The notes: a model not told the origin generated them from the sequence alone. DNA of 64,000 bases from Rhodospirillales bacterium (GCA_016214125.1 JACRPC010000018.1:62001-126000); one strand, 5' to 3'; shown: positions 50,106 to 59,360, numbered from the stretch's first letter. Numbers and translations are program-made.

Positions 50106-50202
50106 GGGCGGCCTTGCAATCGTTCGGGTGGCAACAAGTATGAACCGGGATGCTTGCGTCCGCAAGCGACGGCACGGTCGGGCGGCAGTCTCGCGCCAGC
50201 CC

Positions 50203-51852
50203 TCAATTCATACGAAGATGAGCGATGAAACGGCCGACATCATCCCTGAGATGCTCGGATTTTTCGGACAGACCCTTGGCCGCGTTCAACAACTGACCAG
50301 AGGCCCGACCGGTTTCGGCCGAAGCCTGGGTCATCCCGGCGATGTTGGTGGACACCTCGGCGGTACCCGCCGCCGCCTGCTGAACGTTGCGGCTGATCTC
50401 GCCGGTGGCGGCACCCTGCTTTTCGACCGCCGAGGCAATTGCCGCCGAGATCTCGCTGATCTGGGTGATGGTGCCGGTGATGCCCTTGATGGCGTCCACC
50501 GCCTCCCGGGTGGCTTTCTGCACTCCGGAAATCTGGCCGGAAATTTCGTCGGTAGCTTTGGCGGTCTGGTTGGCGAGGTTCTTGACTTCGTTGGCAACCA
50601 CCGCAAAGCCCTTGCCGGCGTCGCCCGCCCGGGCCGCCTCGATGGTGGCGTTGAGCGCGAGAAGGTTGGTTTGCGAAGCGATGTCGTTGATCAGGCCCAC
50701 CACCTCGCCGATCTTGCTCGCCGCCTCGGCCAAGCCGCGTACCATGGTGTTGACCTTCTCGGCTTCGGCAACCGCATCGCCGGACACCTCCGAGGCTTGC
50801 TCGACCTGACGGGCGATGGCCTGGATCGAGGTGGTCAGTTCCTCGGTCGCCGCCGCCACGGCCTGCACGTTGGTCGAGGCTTGCTCCGACGCCGCAGCCA
50901 CGGCAATTGATTGGCGCTGTGTTTCCTCGGCAACCGATGAGAGCGCCTGGGCCGAGGTTTGAAGCTCGGTGGCGGAATCGGACACCGAATTGACGATGCC
51001 CATAACGCTCTTCTCAAAACTGTCGGCCATGTCGGTGATCACTCGCTTCTTCTCGATCTCGGCTTGGTGCTTCATCGCATCCTGCTCGGCGGTCAGGCGC
51101 GCGGCCTCGACCATATTCTCCTTGAAGACTTGAACGGCGCGCGCCATGTCGCCGATTTCGTCACGACGCGCCGTGCCGGCGACTTCGACGCGGGTGTCAT
51201 TGGCCGCCAGGCGCATCATCGTGCCTTCGAGCCGCCCCAGCGGACTGAGAATCCCGCGCGCCAGAATCACCACCAGCCCGATTTGGACGAGCGCCACGAT
51301 GATCCCGATAATCACGGGACGGATGGAGGCGGCCGATAGGCTATCTTCTTTTTCGGTCTGCGCGGTCTTGTATTCCGCATTAAGGACGCGTTCGATCCGC
51401 AACAGCTTCTCGCCCGCAAGTTTGGTCGCTTGGATGAATTTCGTTTCGTCGTCGGCCGAGGGTGCGGTCTGCACTTTTCGCACCACCGTTTCGATCTGTC
51501 CAAACTCCGTTTTCAGCGCCTGAACCGTTTCCCGGCTGGCATGCCCGGCCATGCGCGCCTCCAGTTCCGCGATGCGCTTCCGCAACGACTGCAAATTCTG
51601 ATCGCTGAGCGCGCGGAAGCGGGCCGGAAAGAGCTCATAATTCAGTCTTCGGCTGACATCGATGGAAAGGTTCGCCAAGTCCAATTCAATGTTGCTGACC
51701 AGGATCGTGTCGCTCAGGCGGGCATCGGCGGACTGCGCCGCCCGGCCGCCGATTCCGACGCTCACGACCCCACTGCCGATGACGAGGGCCAAGGCGATCA
51801 CAGCGACGACACCGTTCACGATCAGATTGCCGCGAATGCTTAACGTCGGCAT
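50203..51852 (-). CDS. methyl-accepting chemotaxis protein
   Basis: A 549-residue chemoreceptor. An N-terminal transmembrane helix (about 8-33), a helical periplasmic sensor of about 150 residues, a second helix (about 180-200) and a HAMP domain (about 200-255, [19 protein letters not shown]) lead to a signalling domain with the conserved tip containing [19 protein letters not shown]. The start at 51852 follows AGGAG; upstream reading runs into the binding-protein gene. It lies 28 bases after a phosphate-type binding-protein gene, which may be its periplasmic ligand adaptor. Confidence 0.93.
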   Translation of the reverse strand: MPTLSIRGNLIVNGVVAVIALALVIGSGVVSVGIGGRAAQSADARLSDTILVSNIELDLANLSIDVSRRLNYELFPARFRALSDQNLQSLRKRIAELEARMAGHASRETVQALKTEFGQIETVVRKVQTAPSADDETKFIQATKLAGEKLLRIERVLNAEYKTAQTEKEDSLSAASIRPVIIGIIVALVQIGLVVILARGILSPLGRLEGTMMRLAANDTRVEVAGTARRDEIGDMARAVQVFKENMVEAARLTAEQDAMKHQAEIEKKRVITDMADSFEKSVMGIVNSVSDSATELQTSAQALSSVAEETQRQSIAVAAASEQASTNVQAVAAATEELTTSIQAIARQVEQASEVSGDAVAEAEKVNTMVRGLAEAASKIGEVVGLINDIASQTNLLALNATIEAARAGDAGKGFAVVANEVKNLANQTAKATDEISGQISGVQKATREAVDAIKGITGTITQISEISAAIASAVEKQGAATGEISRNVQQAAAGTAEVSTNIAGMTQASAETGRASGQLLNAAKGLSEKSEHLRDDVGRFIAHLRMN

Positions 51853-51880
51853 GGCGAAGGGCTCCTGTTGAAGGGAAGGT

Positions 51881-52660
51881 CTAGCGGAACTTGGCGCGCG
51901 CCGCATCGGAGCGCAAAAAGGACAGGAGTTTGGCGATCTCGGGCGAGGGGTCGCCCTTGGTGACCAGGGCAAGCGGTCGACTGATCTTCGGGCTTTTCAC
52001 CATGCGAATCTCGATCGGATCGCCCAGGCTTTGCGCCTCGGTGACGTAGGAATCGAAAAAGCCCTGGGACACCGCGCCGATCGCCCCCTCGTGTTCCGCC
52101 GTCAGCACCATTTCCTTCTTCGTGGCGTAAACGATGCGGGCGTCGCGGGCGTAATCGACTTTCTTGCCCATCACAAGATCCCAAACCACTTCGCGGGTCG
52201 CCGAGGCGGGATGGCTGGTCACCACCACGACCTTAAGGTCCGGGCCGCCCACTTCTTTCCAATTTCGGATGGTGCCGGAATAGAGCCCGGTCAACTGCTC
52301 CCAGGAAAGCTCCGAGACCGGGTTCTTCGCGTTGACCACCGGCACAATGGCGTCTTCGGCGATTTCGTGCAGCTTGAAGGTGCCATCGTTTGGAAGGCCG
52401 GCCGCCTTCAAGATTCCCTCCAGATGGCTGGAAATGATGGCCGCTTCGACCTCCCCCCCCGCCAGACGCTTGATCCCGTTTCCGCTACCGACGCCTTCGA
52501 CCTTGATCTCGATGCCGACGGTTGTCTTGATGTCCTTGGCCAACGGATCGAGGATCCGGCTTTGAACGGTCGTCGAACCGGAAAGAACCATATCGGCGGC
52601 AATGGTGGGGGGGGAAGGGGCGAGGACGGCAAGAAATACGAGAAATTGGAGTCTTCGCAT
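51881..52660 (-). CDS. PstS-like periplasmic substrate-binding protein
   Basis: A 259-residue exported protein with a signal peptide ([17 protein letters not shown]) and the PstS-like fold: [37 protein letters not shown], the oxyanion-type loop [13 protein letters not shown], and [10 protein letters not shown]. Phosphate binding is suggested by the STTV and S-x-T-R pattern but is not proven. The ATG at 52660 has an AAGGAGG site. No ABC permease genes accompany it; it is paired with a chemoreceptor gene, so a sensory role is likely. Confidence 0.85.
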   Translation of the reverse strand: MRRLQFLVFLAVLAPSPPTIAADMVLSGSTTVQSRILDPLAKDIKTTVGIEIKVEGVGSGNGIKRLAGGEVEAAIISSHLEGILKAAGLPNDGTFKLHEIAEDAIVPVVNAKNPVSELSWEQLTGLYSGTIRNWKEVGGPDLKVVVVTSHPASATREVVWDLVMGKKVDYARDARIVYATKKEMVLTAEHEGAIGAVSQGFFDSYVTEAQSLGDPIEIRMVKSPKISRPLALVTKGDPSPEIAKLLSFLRSDAARAKFR

Positions 52661-52727
52661 CGTTCCTCCTTTTTGGATGCTCGTACACACCCAATCAACC
52701 CGCTTGAAGAGGGATCCCTTGCGTATC

Positions 52728-53000
52728 TTAGTGTCTGTCCGGGAGGTTTTCATGAGATTTCACGGCCTTCGAATGATGCGCATGGTAGGAGAGGGGTGCG
52801 CCGCGATTCTGGACGCATCGCCAGCGACCCTCGACGCCCAGGCGCCCATTCCAAGGCCGCCCGAAGGGTTGGCCTGAAACGGCCCCCTGGGTTCGTTGCG
52901 GGACCTCGCCGATGGCCGGCATCGCCTTCGGTCCCGCGCCTGCCCATCGGGCTATTTGAGGCCAATGAAATTCCATGAAAACCTCCCGGATAGGCACTTA
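52728..53000. repeat. MITE-like element with about 45-bp imperfect terminal inverted repeats
   Basis: The left arm (from 52728) and the reverse complement of the right arm (ending 53000) share TCCGGGAGGTTTTCATG exactly, with further matches on both sides (TTAGTGTCTG versus TAAGTGCCTA, then GATTTCA versus AATTTCA and GGCCT). The 270-base element lies in a gene-free stretch. Each arm holds a GGGAGG ribosome site and an ATG, giving short inward-facing frames with no known product. No clear target-site duplication is seen. It may be a non-autonomous transposon or a relic of one. Confidence 0.6.
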
Positions 53001-53318
53001 GCCATTACCAGATCTTCGATGCCCAGCCTTGACTGACCAACGTCAAGAGTAATGTTTTTTTTATGGTATTTTATGACAAGAATCGACGCTTATCACTTAA
53101 CGAATTATGAAGAAATTGTGGGAAGCGTAAAAAAATTATTTGAATGGAATCAGATTGTTGGATTTTTCCCGCCACACCCTTGCCGCGTTACCGGCCAAGG
53201 GCTTTGATGCCTGAGATTGAGCCGTCCATTCCTTTGCAAAGCATATATACGATCGCCAATGCGACTTCGGCCAGACGGTCCCAACAGTGATCTTGTTGTA
53301 TTTTCGATAGGTGCGGGA
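53001..53318. other. gene-free, low-GC stretch
   Basis: No gene is supported in these 318 bases. Bases about 53040-53170 are strikingly AT-rich compared with the rest of the window, with runs such as TTTTTTTTATGG. TTGAC (53029-53033) and GTCAA (53042-53046) form an inverted repeat with an 8-base spacer. With the adjacent inverted-repeat element this makes a 658-base gap, the largest in the window, and may mark an insertion site of foreign DNA. Confidence 0.5.
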
Positions 53319-53762
53319 TCAGATTCCCCCCACCGAGGCCAGGGGAAAGCGCTTGCGGATCTTGCTCATCAGCTCGTCGCGCACCTGGCGGTAGGCCTCG
53401 AGCCGCTGCTCGCGGTCGCCCTCGACCATCGAGGGGTCGAAGGTGTTCCAGAATTCGAGCTGGACGGCGGCGTGGCGGGTGAGTTCCACCGCCTTGTGCT
53501 GAGCCTGGGGCGACAGCGCAATCACCAGATCGAAACTGGTGTCTTCCAGCATCTCGAAGGTCTTGGCGCGGTGCTTGCGCAGATCGAGCCCGATCTCCTC
53601 CATCACCGCCACCATGAAGCCGTCAAGCTCGCCCGCCTTGGTGCCCACCGAATCGACATAGACCGTGCGGCCATGCAGCATCTTCAACATCGCCTCGGCC
53701 ATCGGCGAGCGGATGGCGTTCATCGTGCAGCAAAAGAGCACCGCCGAAGGCAACCCGTTCAT
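53319..53762 (-). CDS. low-molecular-weight protein-tyrosine-phosphatase-like protein
   Basis: A 147-residue protein with the family P-loop CTMNAIRS (Cys12-x5-Arg18-Ser), which binds phosphate or arsenate, and a C-terminal aspartate region (WNTFDPSM) that could supply the general acid. It resembles ArsC-type arsenate reductases and LMW phosphatases; without further catalytic cysteines a phosphatase is more likely. It is the last gene of the hisG-hisD-UPF0262 run, 26 bases after UPF0262, an arrangement common in alphaproteobacteria. Confidence 0.88.
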   Translation of the reverse strand: MNGLPSAVLFCCTMNAIRSPMAEAMLKMLHGRTVYVDSVGTKAGELDGFMVAVMEEIGLDLRKHRAKTFEMLEDTSFDLVIALSPQAQHKAVELTRHAAVQLEFWNTFDPSMVEGDREQRLEAYRQVRDELMSKIRKRFPLASVGGI

Positions 53763-53788
53763 GCCATGGCCCCCGCCCCCCGATCCGC

Positions 53789-54268
53789 CTAGCCGCGCAC
53801 GTGGAGGACGCAGAGCAGGGTGAACAGGCGGCGCGCCGTATCGAAATCGAGCGCCACCTTGCCGTCGAGCGCGGCCCGCAGCAGTTCGGAGCCCTCGTTG
53901 TGCAGCCCGCGCCGCCCCATGTCGAGGGCCTCGATCTTCGAGGGCGGCTGATTCTTGATCGCCGCGAAATAGTGCTCGCAGACCATGAAATAATCCTTCA
54001 CCAGCCGCTGGAAGGGCTTGACCGACATCGGCACCTTGACCAGCGGCATTCCGTCCTCGCTGCGAATGTCGAACAGCAGGCGGTCGTCCTCGATGCCGAG
54101 ATGGAGGGTGAAGGGCCCCTCGAAATCGCCCACCGGCGCGAAGGCGTTCTCCTCGATCAGATCGTAGATCGCCACCGCGCGTTCGTGTTCCACCTCGGGG
54201 CGCCGGCGCACCAGCGTCTTCTCGTCGAGCTGGATGTGCACCAGGCGCTGGCGGTTTTCCCGGCTCAT
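53789..54268 (-). CDS. UPF0262 family protein
   Basis: A 159-residue cytoplasmic protein of the UPF0262 family, found mainly in alphaproteobacteria next to hisD. Recognisable stretches are [20 protein letters not shown] near the N-terminus, [11 protein letters not shown] and [16 protein letters not shown]. Its start overlaps the hisD stop by ATGA. Its function is unknown; steady linkage to histidine biosynthesis genes is the only clue. Confidence 0.93.
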   Translation of the reverse strand: MSRENRQRLVHIQLDEKTLVRRRPEVEHERAVAIYDLIEENAFAPVGDFEGPFTLHLGIEDDRLLFDIRSEDGMPLVKVPMSVKPFQRLVKDYFMVCEHYFAAIKNQPPSKIEALDMGRRGLHNEGSELLRAALDGKVALDFDTARRLFTLLCVLHVRG

Positions 54269-55554
54269 TCCAGGCGAAGCGCCACGGACAGCGCGTGCGC
54301 GTCCAGCCCCTCGGCCTTGGCCAGGGTCACCGCCGCCGGGCCGATGGCGCGGATCGCCGCCGCGTCACAGCCCAGAAGCGTGGTCCGCTTCAAGAAATCG
54401 ACGACCCCCAGCCCCGAGGAGAAGCGGGCGCTTCGGGCCGTCGGCAGAACGTGGTTGGGGCCACCAACATAATCGCCCACCGCCTCGGGCGTGTGGCGGC
54501 CAAGGAAGATTGCGCCGGCATGGCGCACCCGGCTGGCCAAGCGATCGGGATCGGCCAGGGCCAATTCCAGATGCTCGGGCGCCACCCGATCGATCAGCGC
54601 CAAGGCCTGATCGAGATGGTCGACCACGATCAGCGCCCCATGCGCCTGCCAGCTCGCCCGAGCGATTTCCGCCCTAGGCAGGCGACCAAGCAGCGATTCG
54701 ACCGCCTGGCCCACCTTGGCCGCGAAGGCCCGATCATCGGTGATCAGAATCGCCTGCGCCGCCGTGTCGTGCTCGGCCTGCGACATGAGATCGGCGGCGA
54801 TCCAATCGGGGTTGTTGGCTGCATCGGCCACCACCAGGATTTCCGACGGCCCGGCGATCATGTCGATGCCGACCTGGCCGAAGACCAGGCGCTTGGCCGC
54901 CGCCACATAGGCGTTGCCGGGCCCGACGATCTTGTCGACCGGGCGGATGGTCTGGGTGCCGTAGGCGAGCGCCGCCACCGCCTGGGCGCCGCCGATGGTG
55001 AAAATCTCGTCCACCCCGGCCAGACGCGCCGCCGCCAACACCAAGGGATTGAGCTGGCCGTCGGGCGCCGGCACCACCATCGCCAGCCTTTCCACCCCGG
55101 CCACTTTGGCTGGAATGGCGTTCATCAGCACCGACGACGGATAGGCGGCCGTGCCGCCCGGCACATAAAGCCCGACCGATTCAAGCGGTCGCCAGCGCAG
55201 GCCCAGCCGCACGCCCTGGGCGTCGGTGTAGGCGAGATCGGTGGGCTTTTGCGCCTCGTGGAAGGCGCGGATGCGTTGGGCGGCCAGATCGAGCGCCGCC
55301 AGCGTGTCGTTGCCGCATTGCCCGACTGCCGCTTCGATCCGGGCGGTCGAGACCCTTAGCGTGGCCGGCGTGAGTTCGAGGCGGTCAAAGCGCTTGGTCA
55401 AGGCGATCAGGGCCGCATCACCCTTGGCGCGGACCTCGTCGATGATCGCTTGGGCGGCGGCCGAGACATCGGCGTCGGTTTCGCGCTTGGCGGCCAAGAG
55501 CGCCTGGAACGCGGCCTCGAAATCGGCCGAACCGGCCTGCAGCTCACGCGGCAC
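54265..55554 (-). CDS. hisD: histidinol dehydrogenase
   Basis: Oxidises L-histidinol to histidine in two NAD-dependent steps, the end of histidine biosynthesis. The 429-residue protein shows [61 protein letters not shown], and the zinc-site region PEHLELA and GPNHVLPT. I start it at GTG 55554, which overlaps hisG by 11 bases and gives the usual length. It is followed by UPF0262 in an overlapping arrangement. Confidence 0.95.
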   Translation of the reverse strand: MPRELQAGSADFEAAFQALLAAKRETDADVSAAAQAIIDEVRAKGDAALIALTKRFDRLELTPATLRVSTARIEAAVGQCGNDTLAALDLAAQRIRAFHEAQKPTDLAYTDAQGVRLGLRWRPLESVGLYVPGGTAAYPSSVLMNAIPAKVAGVERLAMVVPAPDGQLNPLVLAAARLAGVDEIFTIGGAQAVAALAYGTQTIRPVDKIVGPGNAYVAAAKRLVFGQVGIDMIAGPSEILVVADAANNPDWIAADLMSQAEHDTAAQAILITDDRAFAAKVGQAVESLLGRLPRAEIARASWQAHGALIVVDHLDQALALIDRVAPEHLELALADPDRLASRVRHAGAIFLGRHTPEAVGDYVGGPNHVLPTARSARFSSGLGVVDFLKRTTLLGCDAAAIRAIGPAAVTLAKAEGLDAHALSVALRLE

Positions 55555-56236
55555 GGGCGACCTCGCGGAAACGCTCGATCCAGCCGGCCAGTTCGGCGGG
55601 GCGGGTTTTCAGGGCGGCGCGGTTGACGATCAGACGCGAGGTGATCTGGGCGATCTCTTCCACCTCGACCAGCCCGTTGGCCTTCAGCGTGGCGCCCGAA
55701 CTGACCAGATCGACGATGCGCCGCGACAAACCGAGCGCCGGCGCCAGTTCCATGGCGCCGTTCAGCTTGATGCATTCGGCCTGCACGCCGCGCCTGGCAA
55801 AATGGCGCTGGGTGATGGTGGGGTATTTGGTCGCCACCGTAACATGGCTCCAGCGCCTGGGATCGTCGGTCGCCACCATCTCGGCCGGTTCGGCCACCGC
55901 CAGGCGGCATTGGCCGATGCCGAGATCAAGCGGCGCGTAAAGCTCGGGATAATCGAATTCCATCAGCACGTCGTTGCCGGCAACGCCCAGTTGGGCGGCA
56001 CCAAAGGCAACGAAGGTCGCCACGTCGAACGAGCGCACCCGGATGATGGAAATGTGGGCGTGGTTGGTGGCGAAGCGCAGCTTGCGCGAATCGGGATCGT
56101 CGAATTCGGCCTCGGGAAGGATGCCGGCGGCGCGCACCAAGGGCATCGCCTCCTCAAGGATGCGGCCTTTGGGCAGCGCCAGCACCAAGGGCTCGTTGGC
56201 GTTGGCGGGCATGGGGGTATCGGCGGACTGGGACAC
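55544..56236 (-). CDS. hisG: ATP phosphoribosyltransferase catalytic subunit, short form
   Basis: Catalyses the first step of histidine synthesis. The 230-residue protein is the short form, which lacks the C-terminal regulatory domain and needs a HisZ partner encoded elsewhere. Motifs include [14 protein letters not shown] near the start and [16 protein letters not shown] (the PRPP-binding loop). I prefer the GTG at 56236 because CGAGG stands at a proper distance; the ATG at 56212 has no ribosome site. Confidence 0.94.
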   Translation of the reverse strand: MSQSADTPMPANANEPLVLALPKGRILEEAMPLVRAAGILPEAEFDDPDSRKLRFATNHAHISIIRVRSFDVATFVAFGAAQLGVAGNDVLMEFDYPELYAPLDLGIGQCRLAVAEPAEMVATDDPRRWSHVTVATKYPTITQRHFARRGVQAECIKLNGAMELAPALGLSRRIVDLVSSGATLKANGLVEVEEIAQITSRLIVNRAALKTRPAELAGWIERFREVARAA

Positions 56237-56357
56237 GGCAAACCTCGAAAGCGGCGCAAAAGCCCCCCGAACAGGCCGGCTGGGCGGGGGGATGTGTACA
56301 CCTTTTCCGCCGGGCCCTCAATGATGTGAGGATCGGCGGGGTGGTTTGCCAGGGGGA

Positions 56358-56687
56358 TCAGGCGGCCCTTGGCCGCACGGCACGGGCAATGGCGGCGCCC
56401 TGGTCGCGCTCGACCACCGCCAGGTCGTAGTTCTGCTGCAAATTAAGCCAGAATTTGGCCGAGATGCCGAAATAATGGGCCAGACGCAAGGCGGTGTCGG
56501 CGGTGATGGCCCGCCGACCGTTGAGAATTTCGGTGATGCGATTGGCCGGCACGTCCATGGCCCGCGCCAGGGCGTTGGCGGACATCCCCAGTTCGACCAG
56601 CTCGTCGGCCAGGATGCGGCCGGGATGGATGGGGGGCAGAGCCAGCGCCTGTCCTTCCGGTCTAATGATAATCGACGATTTCGACAT
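56358..56687 (-). CDS. higA: HigA-family antitoxin
   Basis: A 109-residue XRE-type helix-turn-helix protein of the HigA (VapI) family: PIHPGRILADELVELGMSANALARAM and VPANRITEILNGRRAITADTALRL, then FGISAKFWLNLQQNYDL. It should neutralise the upstream toxin and repress the operon. I start it at the ATG at 56687, inside the end of higB (26-base overlap). Together they form a type II toxin-antitoxin module in the usual toxin-first order of this family. Confidence 0.92.
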   Translation of the reverse strand: MSKSSIIIRPEGQALALPPIHPGRILADELVELGMSANALARAMDVPANRITEILNGRRAITADTALRLAHYFGISAKFWLNLQQNYDLAVVERDQGAAIARAVRPRAA

Positions 56688-56940
56688 CCTGCGCGTCTCC
56701 CTCGGCAAAGCGGAAGCAAAGCCGCCAACGTTCGTTGATCCGGATGCTGAACTGCCCCTTTCGGTCCCCCCTGAGGGCCTCGATCCGATTGGACGGCAAC
56801 CGCATCAGATCCTCGATCCGCTCCGCCGATTCCAAGATGAGCAGCCGCTTGCGGGCCTGCGCGGCAAAGGCGGCGAATTCCCGAACCTCGTGGCCGGCGG
56901 CGAAACGGGCGGTCCTTTTGTCCCGGAAGGAACGGATCAT
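56662..56940 (-). CDS. higB: HigB-family toxin (RelE-like)
   Basis: A 92-residue ribosome-dependent mRNA interferase of the HigB/PMK family. It begins MIRSFRDKRTARF, then RKRLLILESAERIEDL and the family signature LRGDRKGQFSIRINERWRLCF, which includes the basic catalytic residues. The start is the ATG at 56940; upstream ATGs fall inside the promoter. Only 8 bases separate the -10 box from this ATG, so the message may be leaderless. Confidence 0.92.
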   Translation of the reverse strand: MIRSFRDKRTARFAAGHEVREFAAFAAQARKRLLILESAERIEDLMRLPSNRIEALRGDRKGQFSIRINERWRLCFRFAEGDAQDVEIVDYH

Positions 56941-56947
56941 GCCCCAC

Positions 56948-56975
56948 ATTTTATATGCGTTACGTATTAGGTCAA
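56948..56975 (-). promoter_or_regulatory. promoter of the higBA operon
   Basis: On the minus strand TTGACC (56975-56970) and TAAAAT (56953-56948) are separated by 16 bases, a good sigma-70 promoter. The spacer contains the partly symmetrical TACGTAACGCATA, a possible HigA operator. Transcription should begin about at the toxin start codon. Confidence 0.6.
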
Positions 56976-57083
56976 GCGTCGGATCGGGCGCGCCGCCTCC
57001 CCAATTCCGCCACGATCCTGCCCCAACGCCGCCACGCTGGGATGCCAAGCTTTTTTGGTCGCGCACGGACCGGGGAGGGTGGC

Positions 57084-57542
57084 ATGCAAGGCGGATGGCG
57101 AGTTGCCCTGTGGATTCTGATCTTTTGGCTGGCCGCCTTTGGCGCGGCTTTGGCCCAAGAGCCGCCTCCGCCCCGCGCCGCGCCCCCCATTCCCGTCGAG
57201 AAGGGCTTGATCGTCGATCCCTTGGTGGGGCTGTGGCTCGATTCCAAGAACGGCCTCATGATGGCGATCGAGAAGGCCGCCGAAAAGGGCCGCTATGTGG
57301 TGAAGCAGGTCTTTACCGACGATCGGCTGAGTTTCGCGGGCGACGTCATCGCCGAGTTCGAGCGCCGGAACGAGGCCCCCAGCATGACCGGGCGGCACAT
57401 CTGGGGCGGAAGACGGACCGGCAACGTCCGCTGGGGCGAGGAGGAGGGCATGGCGCTGCGCCTGGTCGGGGCCAACACCTTGTTCGTCCAATATCTCGAT
57501 TCGAAATATCAGGACGGCTGGACCTATCGCAAGGTGCGGTAA
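57084..57542 (+). CDS. exported protein of unknown function
   Basis: A 152-residue protein with a signal peptide (WILIFWLAAFGAALAQ). The mature part begins with a proline-rich linker, then VEKGLIVDPLVGLWLDSKNG and a beta-rich domain ending DGWTYRKVR. No family is recognised with confidence; it could be a small beta-barrel binding domain. GGGAGG precedes the ATG at 57084. Its last 119 bases are duplicated, without gaps, 177 bases downstream. Confidence 0.65.
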   Translation: MQGGWRVALWILIFWLAAFGAALAQEPPPPRAAPPIPVEKGLIVDPLVGLWLDSKNGLMMAIEKAAEKGRYVVKQVFTDDRLSFAGDVIAEFERRNEAPSMTGRHIWGGRRTGNVRWGEEEGMALRLVGANTLFVQYLDSKYQDGWTYRKVR

Positions 57543-57551
57543 TCGTCCCCT

Positions 57552-57598
57552 AGGCGGCCTTCTTCGAACCCGAGCTGGGGGGGCTGGGCTGGGGCCGG
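57552..57598 (-). pseudogene. duplicated 3' tail of the alpha/beta hydrolase gene
   Basis: These bases match the 3' end of the hydrolase gene at 58556-58603 in the same orientation, and still encode SSGSKKAA followed by a stop codon (TAG here, TGA in the parent). No upstream part of the gene is present. It is the left copy of a direct repeat that flanks the methyltransferase gene. Confidence 0.7.
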
Positions 57599-57713
57599 CA
57601 ACGCAACCTGGGGCGAGGAGGCGGGCATGGCGCACGCCCCGGTCGACATCAACACCCTGTTCCTTCAAGATCTCGATCCAAATGTTAGGACGGCTGGACC
57701 CATCGCCGGGTTC
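57595..57713 (+). pseudogene. duplicated fragment of the exported-protein gene
   Basis: An ungapped but diverged copy of 57418-57536, displaced by exactly 177 bases. Shared words include TGGGGCGAGGAG, GGGCATGGCGC and GGACGGCTGGACC. The reading frame is still open (NTLFLQDLD versus NTLFVQYLD) but there is no start or signal peptide, so it is a relic. Confidence 0.75.
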
Positions 57714-57771
57714 GTTTGTACCCAGCCGGCGCCCTGTTGCAAGGGCGCGGACGACCATGCAGGATAGGCCA

Positions 57772-58545
57772 ATGGCTATCACCGCGCCCGCCTACAAACT
57801 CTACCACGACGCCGCCGATGCCGGCCTGATTCCGCGAGGCGGCGACCTCTTGGAATTTGGCGAGGCCAATTGGTATGGCGATCTTTCACCCGACATCCTC
57901 AAGCAAGACATCGCCGCCCGAATCCAAGACCCCGAGCGCCGCTTGGCGCTGGAATCCGAGCTTGCCGCCGCCTTGGCTGCACCGGTGGGTGGTGATTTCA
58001 AGATCGCCAAGGTCTTTTACCGCCTATATTTCGACCCCAAACGGCACGACGCCATTGATTATCAGGGAACCGAAATCGCCATCCGGCACGATCTCAACAC
58101 CCCGTTTCGACCCGAGCGGCCTTACGACGTCTGCATCAACAACGGCACCGCCGAACACATCTTCAACATCGCCAATTTCTTCGCCTCGGTTCACGCCGCG
58201 ACCAAGCCGGGGGGGCTCATGTTTCATGAAAGCCCGCTGCTGGGCTGGATCGATCACGGCTTCTACACGTTGCAACCAACCCTGTATTTCGATTTGGCCG
58301 AGGCCAACGGCTATTTCTTGATGGGGCTTTACCTGTGCAGCCTGTCGCCCATAGGGTACACACCGCTGCTGGACCGTAAGGCGGTGGTCGGCTTGATGCG
58401 CGAGCTGTATTTGCCTCGCAACGCTACCTTGTTTGCCCTGTTGCGCAAGGGCGCGGTGGAGAGCGCGTTCCGTTGGCCAACGCAGGGCTTTTATGCCGGC
58501 CGCCTCGACGACGATGCCGTCCTCGCCTGGCGGCAGACCCGATGA
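57772..58545 (+). CDS. methyltransferase-like protein
   Basis: A 257-residue protein with a class I methyltransferase-like core: LLEFGEANWYGDL may be the glycine-poor motif I, and YDVCINNGTAEHIFN with TKPGGLMFHESP fits motifs IV-V. The match is moderate; the SAM-binding glycine loop is atypical. I prefer the ATG at 57772, which has an AGGATAGG site. The gene is flanked by copies of the hydrolase 3' end, so it seems to have been inserted between the exported-protein gene and the hydrolase gene. Its role is unknown. Confidence 0.55.
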   Translation: MAITAPAYKLYHDAADAGLIPRGGDLLEFGEANWYGDLSPDILKQDIAARIQDPERRLALESELAAALAAPVGGDFKIAKVFYRLYFDPKRHDAIDYQGTEIAIRHDLNTPFRPERPYDVCINNGTAEHIFNIANFFASVHAATKPGGLMFHESPLLGWIDHGFYTLQPTLYFDLAEANGYFLMGLYLCSLSPIGYTPLLDRKAVVGLMRELYLPRNATLFALLRKGAVESAFRWPTQGFYAGRLDDDAVLAWRQTR

Positions 58546-58555
58546 GGGGAAAGGA

Positions 58556-59224
58556 TCAGGCCGCCTTCTTCGAACCCGAACTGGGGGCGGGGCTGGGTCC
58601 GGCCAGATAGGAATCGACGATCTTGTTCAGATCGTCCAATTCCTTGGAGAAGAAGTGGCTGGCCCCCGCAATGGTCTTGTAGGCGACGCTGATGCCCTTC
58701 TGGCTGTCGAGCTTGTGGGCCAGCTTGGCCACCGAGGGTTCGGGCACCACCTCGTCGCCGGTGCCATGGACGATCAGCCCCGAGGACGGGCAAGGGGCCA
58801 AGAAGGTGAAGTCATAGACGTTGGCCGGCGGCGCCACCGAGATGAAGCCGTCGATTTCGGGCCGGCGCATCAGAAGCTGCATGCCGATCCAGGCGCCGAA
58901 GGAGAAGCCGGCGATCCAGCAGGCGCCGGCGTTGGCGTTGTAGGCCTGGAGCCAGTCGAGCGCGGCGGCGGCATCGGCCAATTCGCCCTGGCCGTTGTCG
59001 AAGCGCCCCTGCGAGCGTCCGACGCCTCGGAAATTGAAGCGCAGCACCGAAAAGCCCCGGCGGACGAAGGCATGGAACAAGGTGTAGACTACCTTGTTGT
59101 TCATGTTGCCGCCATGCTGGGAATGCGGATGCAGGATGAGCGCCAAGGGCGCATTCTGGGTCTTCGAATGATTGTAGCGCCCTTCCAGGCGCCCCTCGGG
59201 ACCCGCGAAAATGACTTCCGGCAT
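58556..59224 (-). CDS. alpha/beta hydrolase, COG2945 type
   Basis: A 222-residue hydrolase. The core begins MPEVIFAGPEGRLEGRY; LALILHPHSQHGG is the oxyanion region, RFNFRGVGRSQG the second turn, and GFSFGAWIGM contains the nucleophile serine. The acid may be in VHGTGDEVVP and the histidine in AGASHFFSKE. The C-terminus is a proline-serine-lysine tail. It is divergent from cysE-iscR, an arrangement common in alphaproteobacteria. Substrate unknown. Confidence 0.88.
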   Translation of the reverse strand: MPEVIFAGPEGRLEGRYNHSKTQNAPLALILHPHSQHGGNMNNKVVYTLFHAFVRRGFSVLRFNFRGVGRSQGRFDNGQGELADAAAALDWLQAYNANAGACWIAGFSFGAWIGMQLLMRRPEIDGFISVAPPANVYDFTFLAPCPSSGLIVHGTGDEVVPEPSVAKLAHKLDSQKGISVAYKTIAGASHFFSKELDDLNKIVDSYLAGPSPAPSSGSKKAA

Positions 59225-59331
59225 GGTTCTCCCAACGCTTGCTTTTCCGCCCCGGAAACCCGCCCGGCTTGGATAAATAATATGGTTATTCAATGCCGTC
59301 CGGAAAAACCCGAAAAAACTCTCGGGAATAC

Positions 59332-59360
59332 TTGACCGGCCTTGTCAGGCAAACTATATT
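59332..59360 (+). promoter_or_regulatory. candidate promoter of the cysE-isc operon
   Basis: TTGACC (59332-59337) and TATATT (59355-59360) have the ideal 17-base spacing, about 78 bases before cysE. Within the spacer CTTGACCGGCCTTGTCAGG contains a TTGAC-N7-GTCAG dyad that could be an IscR or other regulator site, though it does not closely match a consensus I can quote. Confidence 0.6.

Noticed and set aside
52728-52997. 89-residue gene on the minus strand across the inverted-repeat element
   Set aside because: The frame runs from one repeat arm through the other, has no recognisable domain, and its composition does not look coding. It is explained by the element itself.
53029-53046. FNR-type site in the low-GC gap (TTGAC...GTCAA)
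   Set aside because: The spacer is 8 bases, too long for an FNR/DNR box, and no gene start is near in the correct direction.
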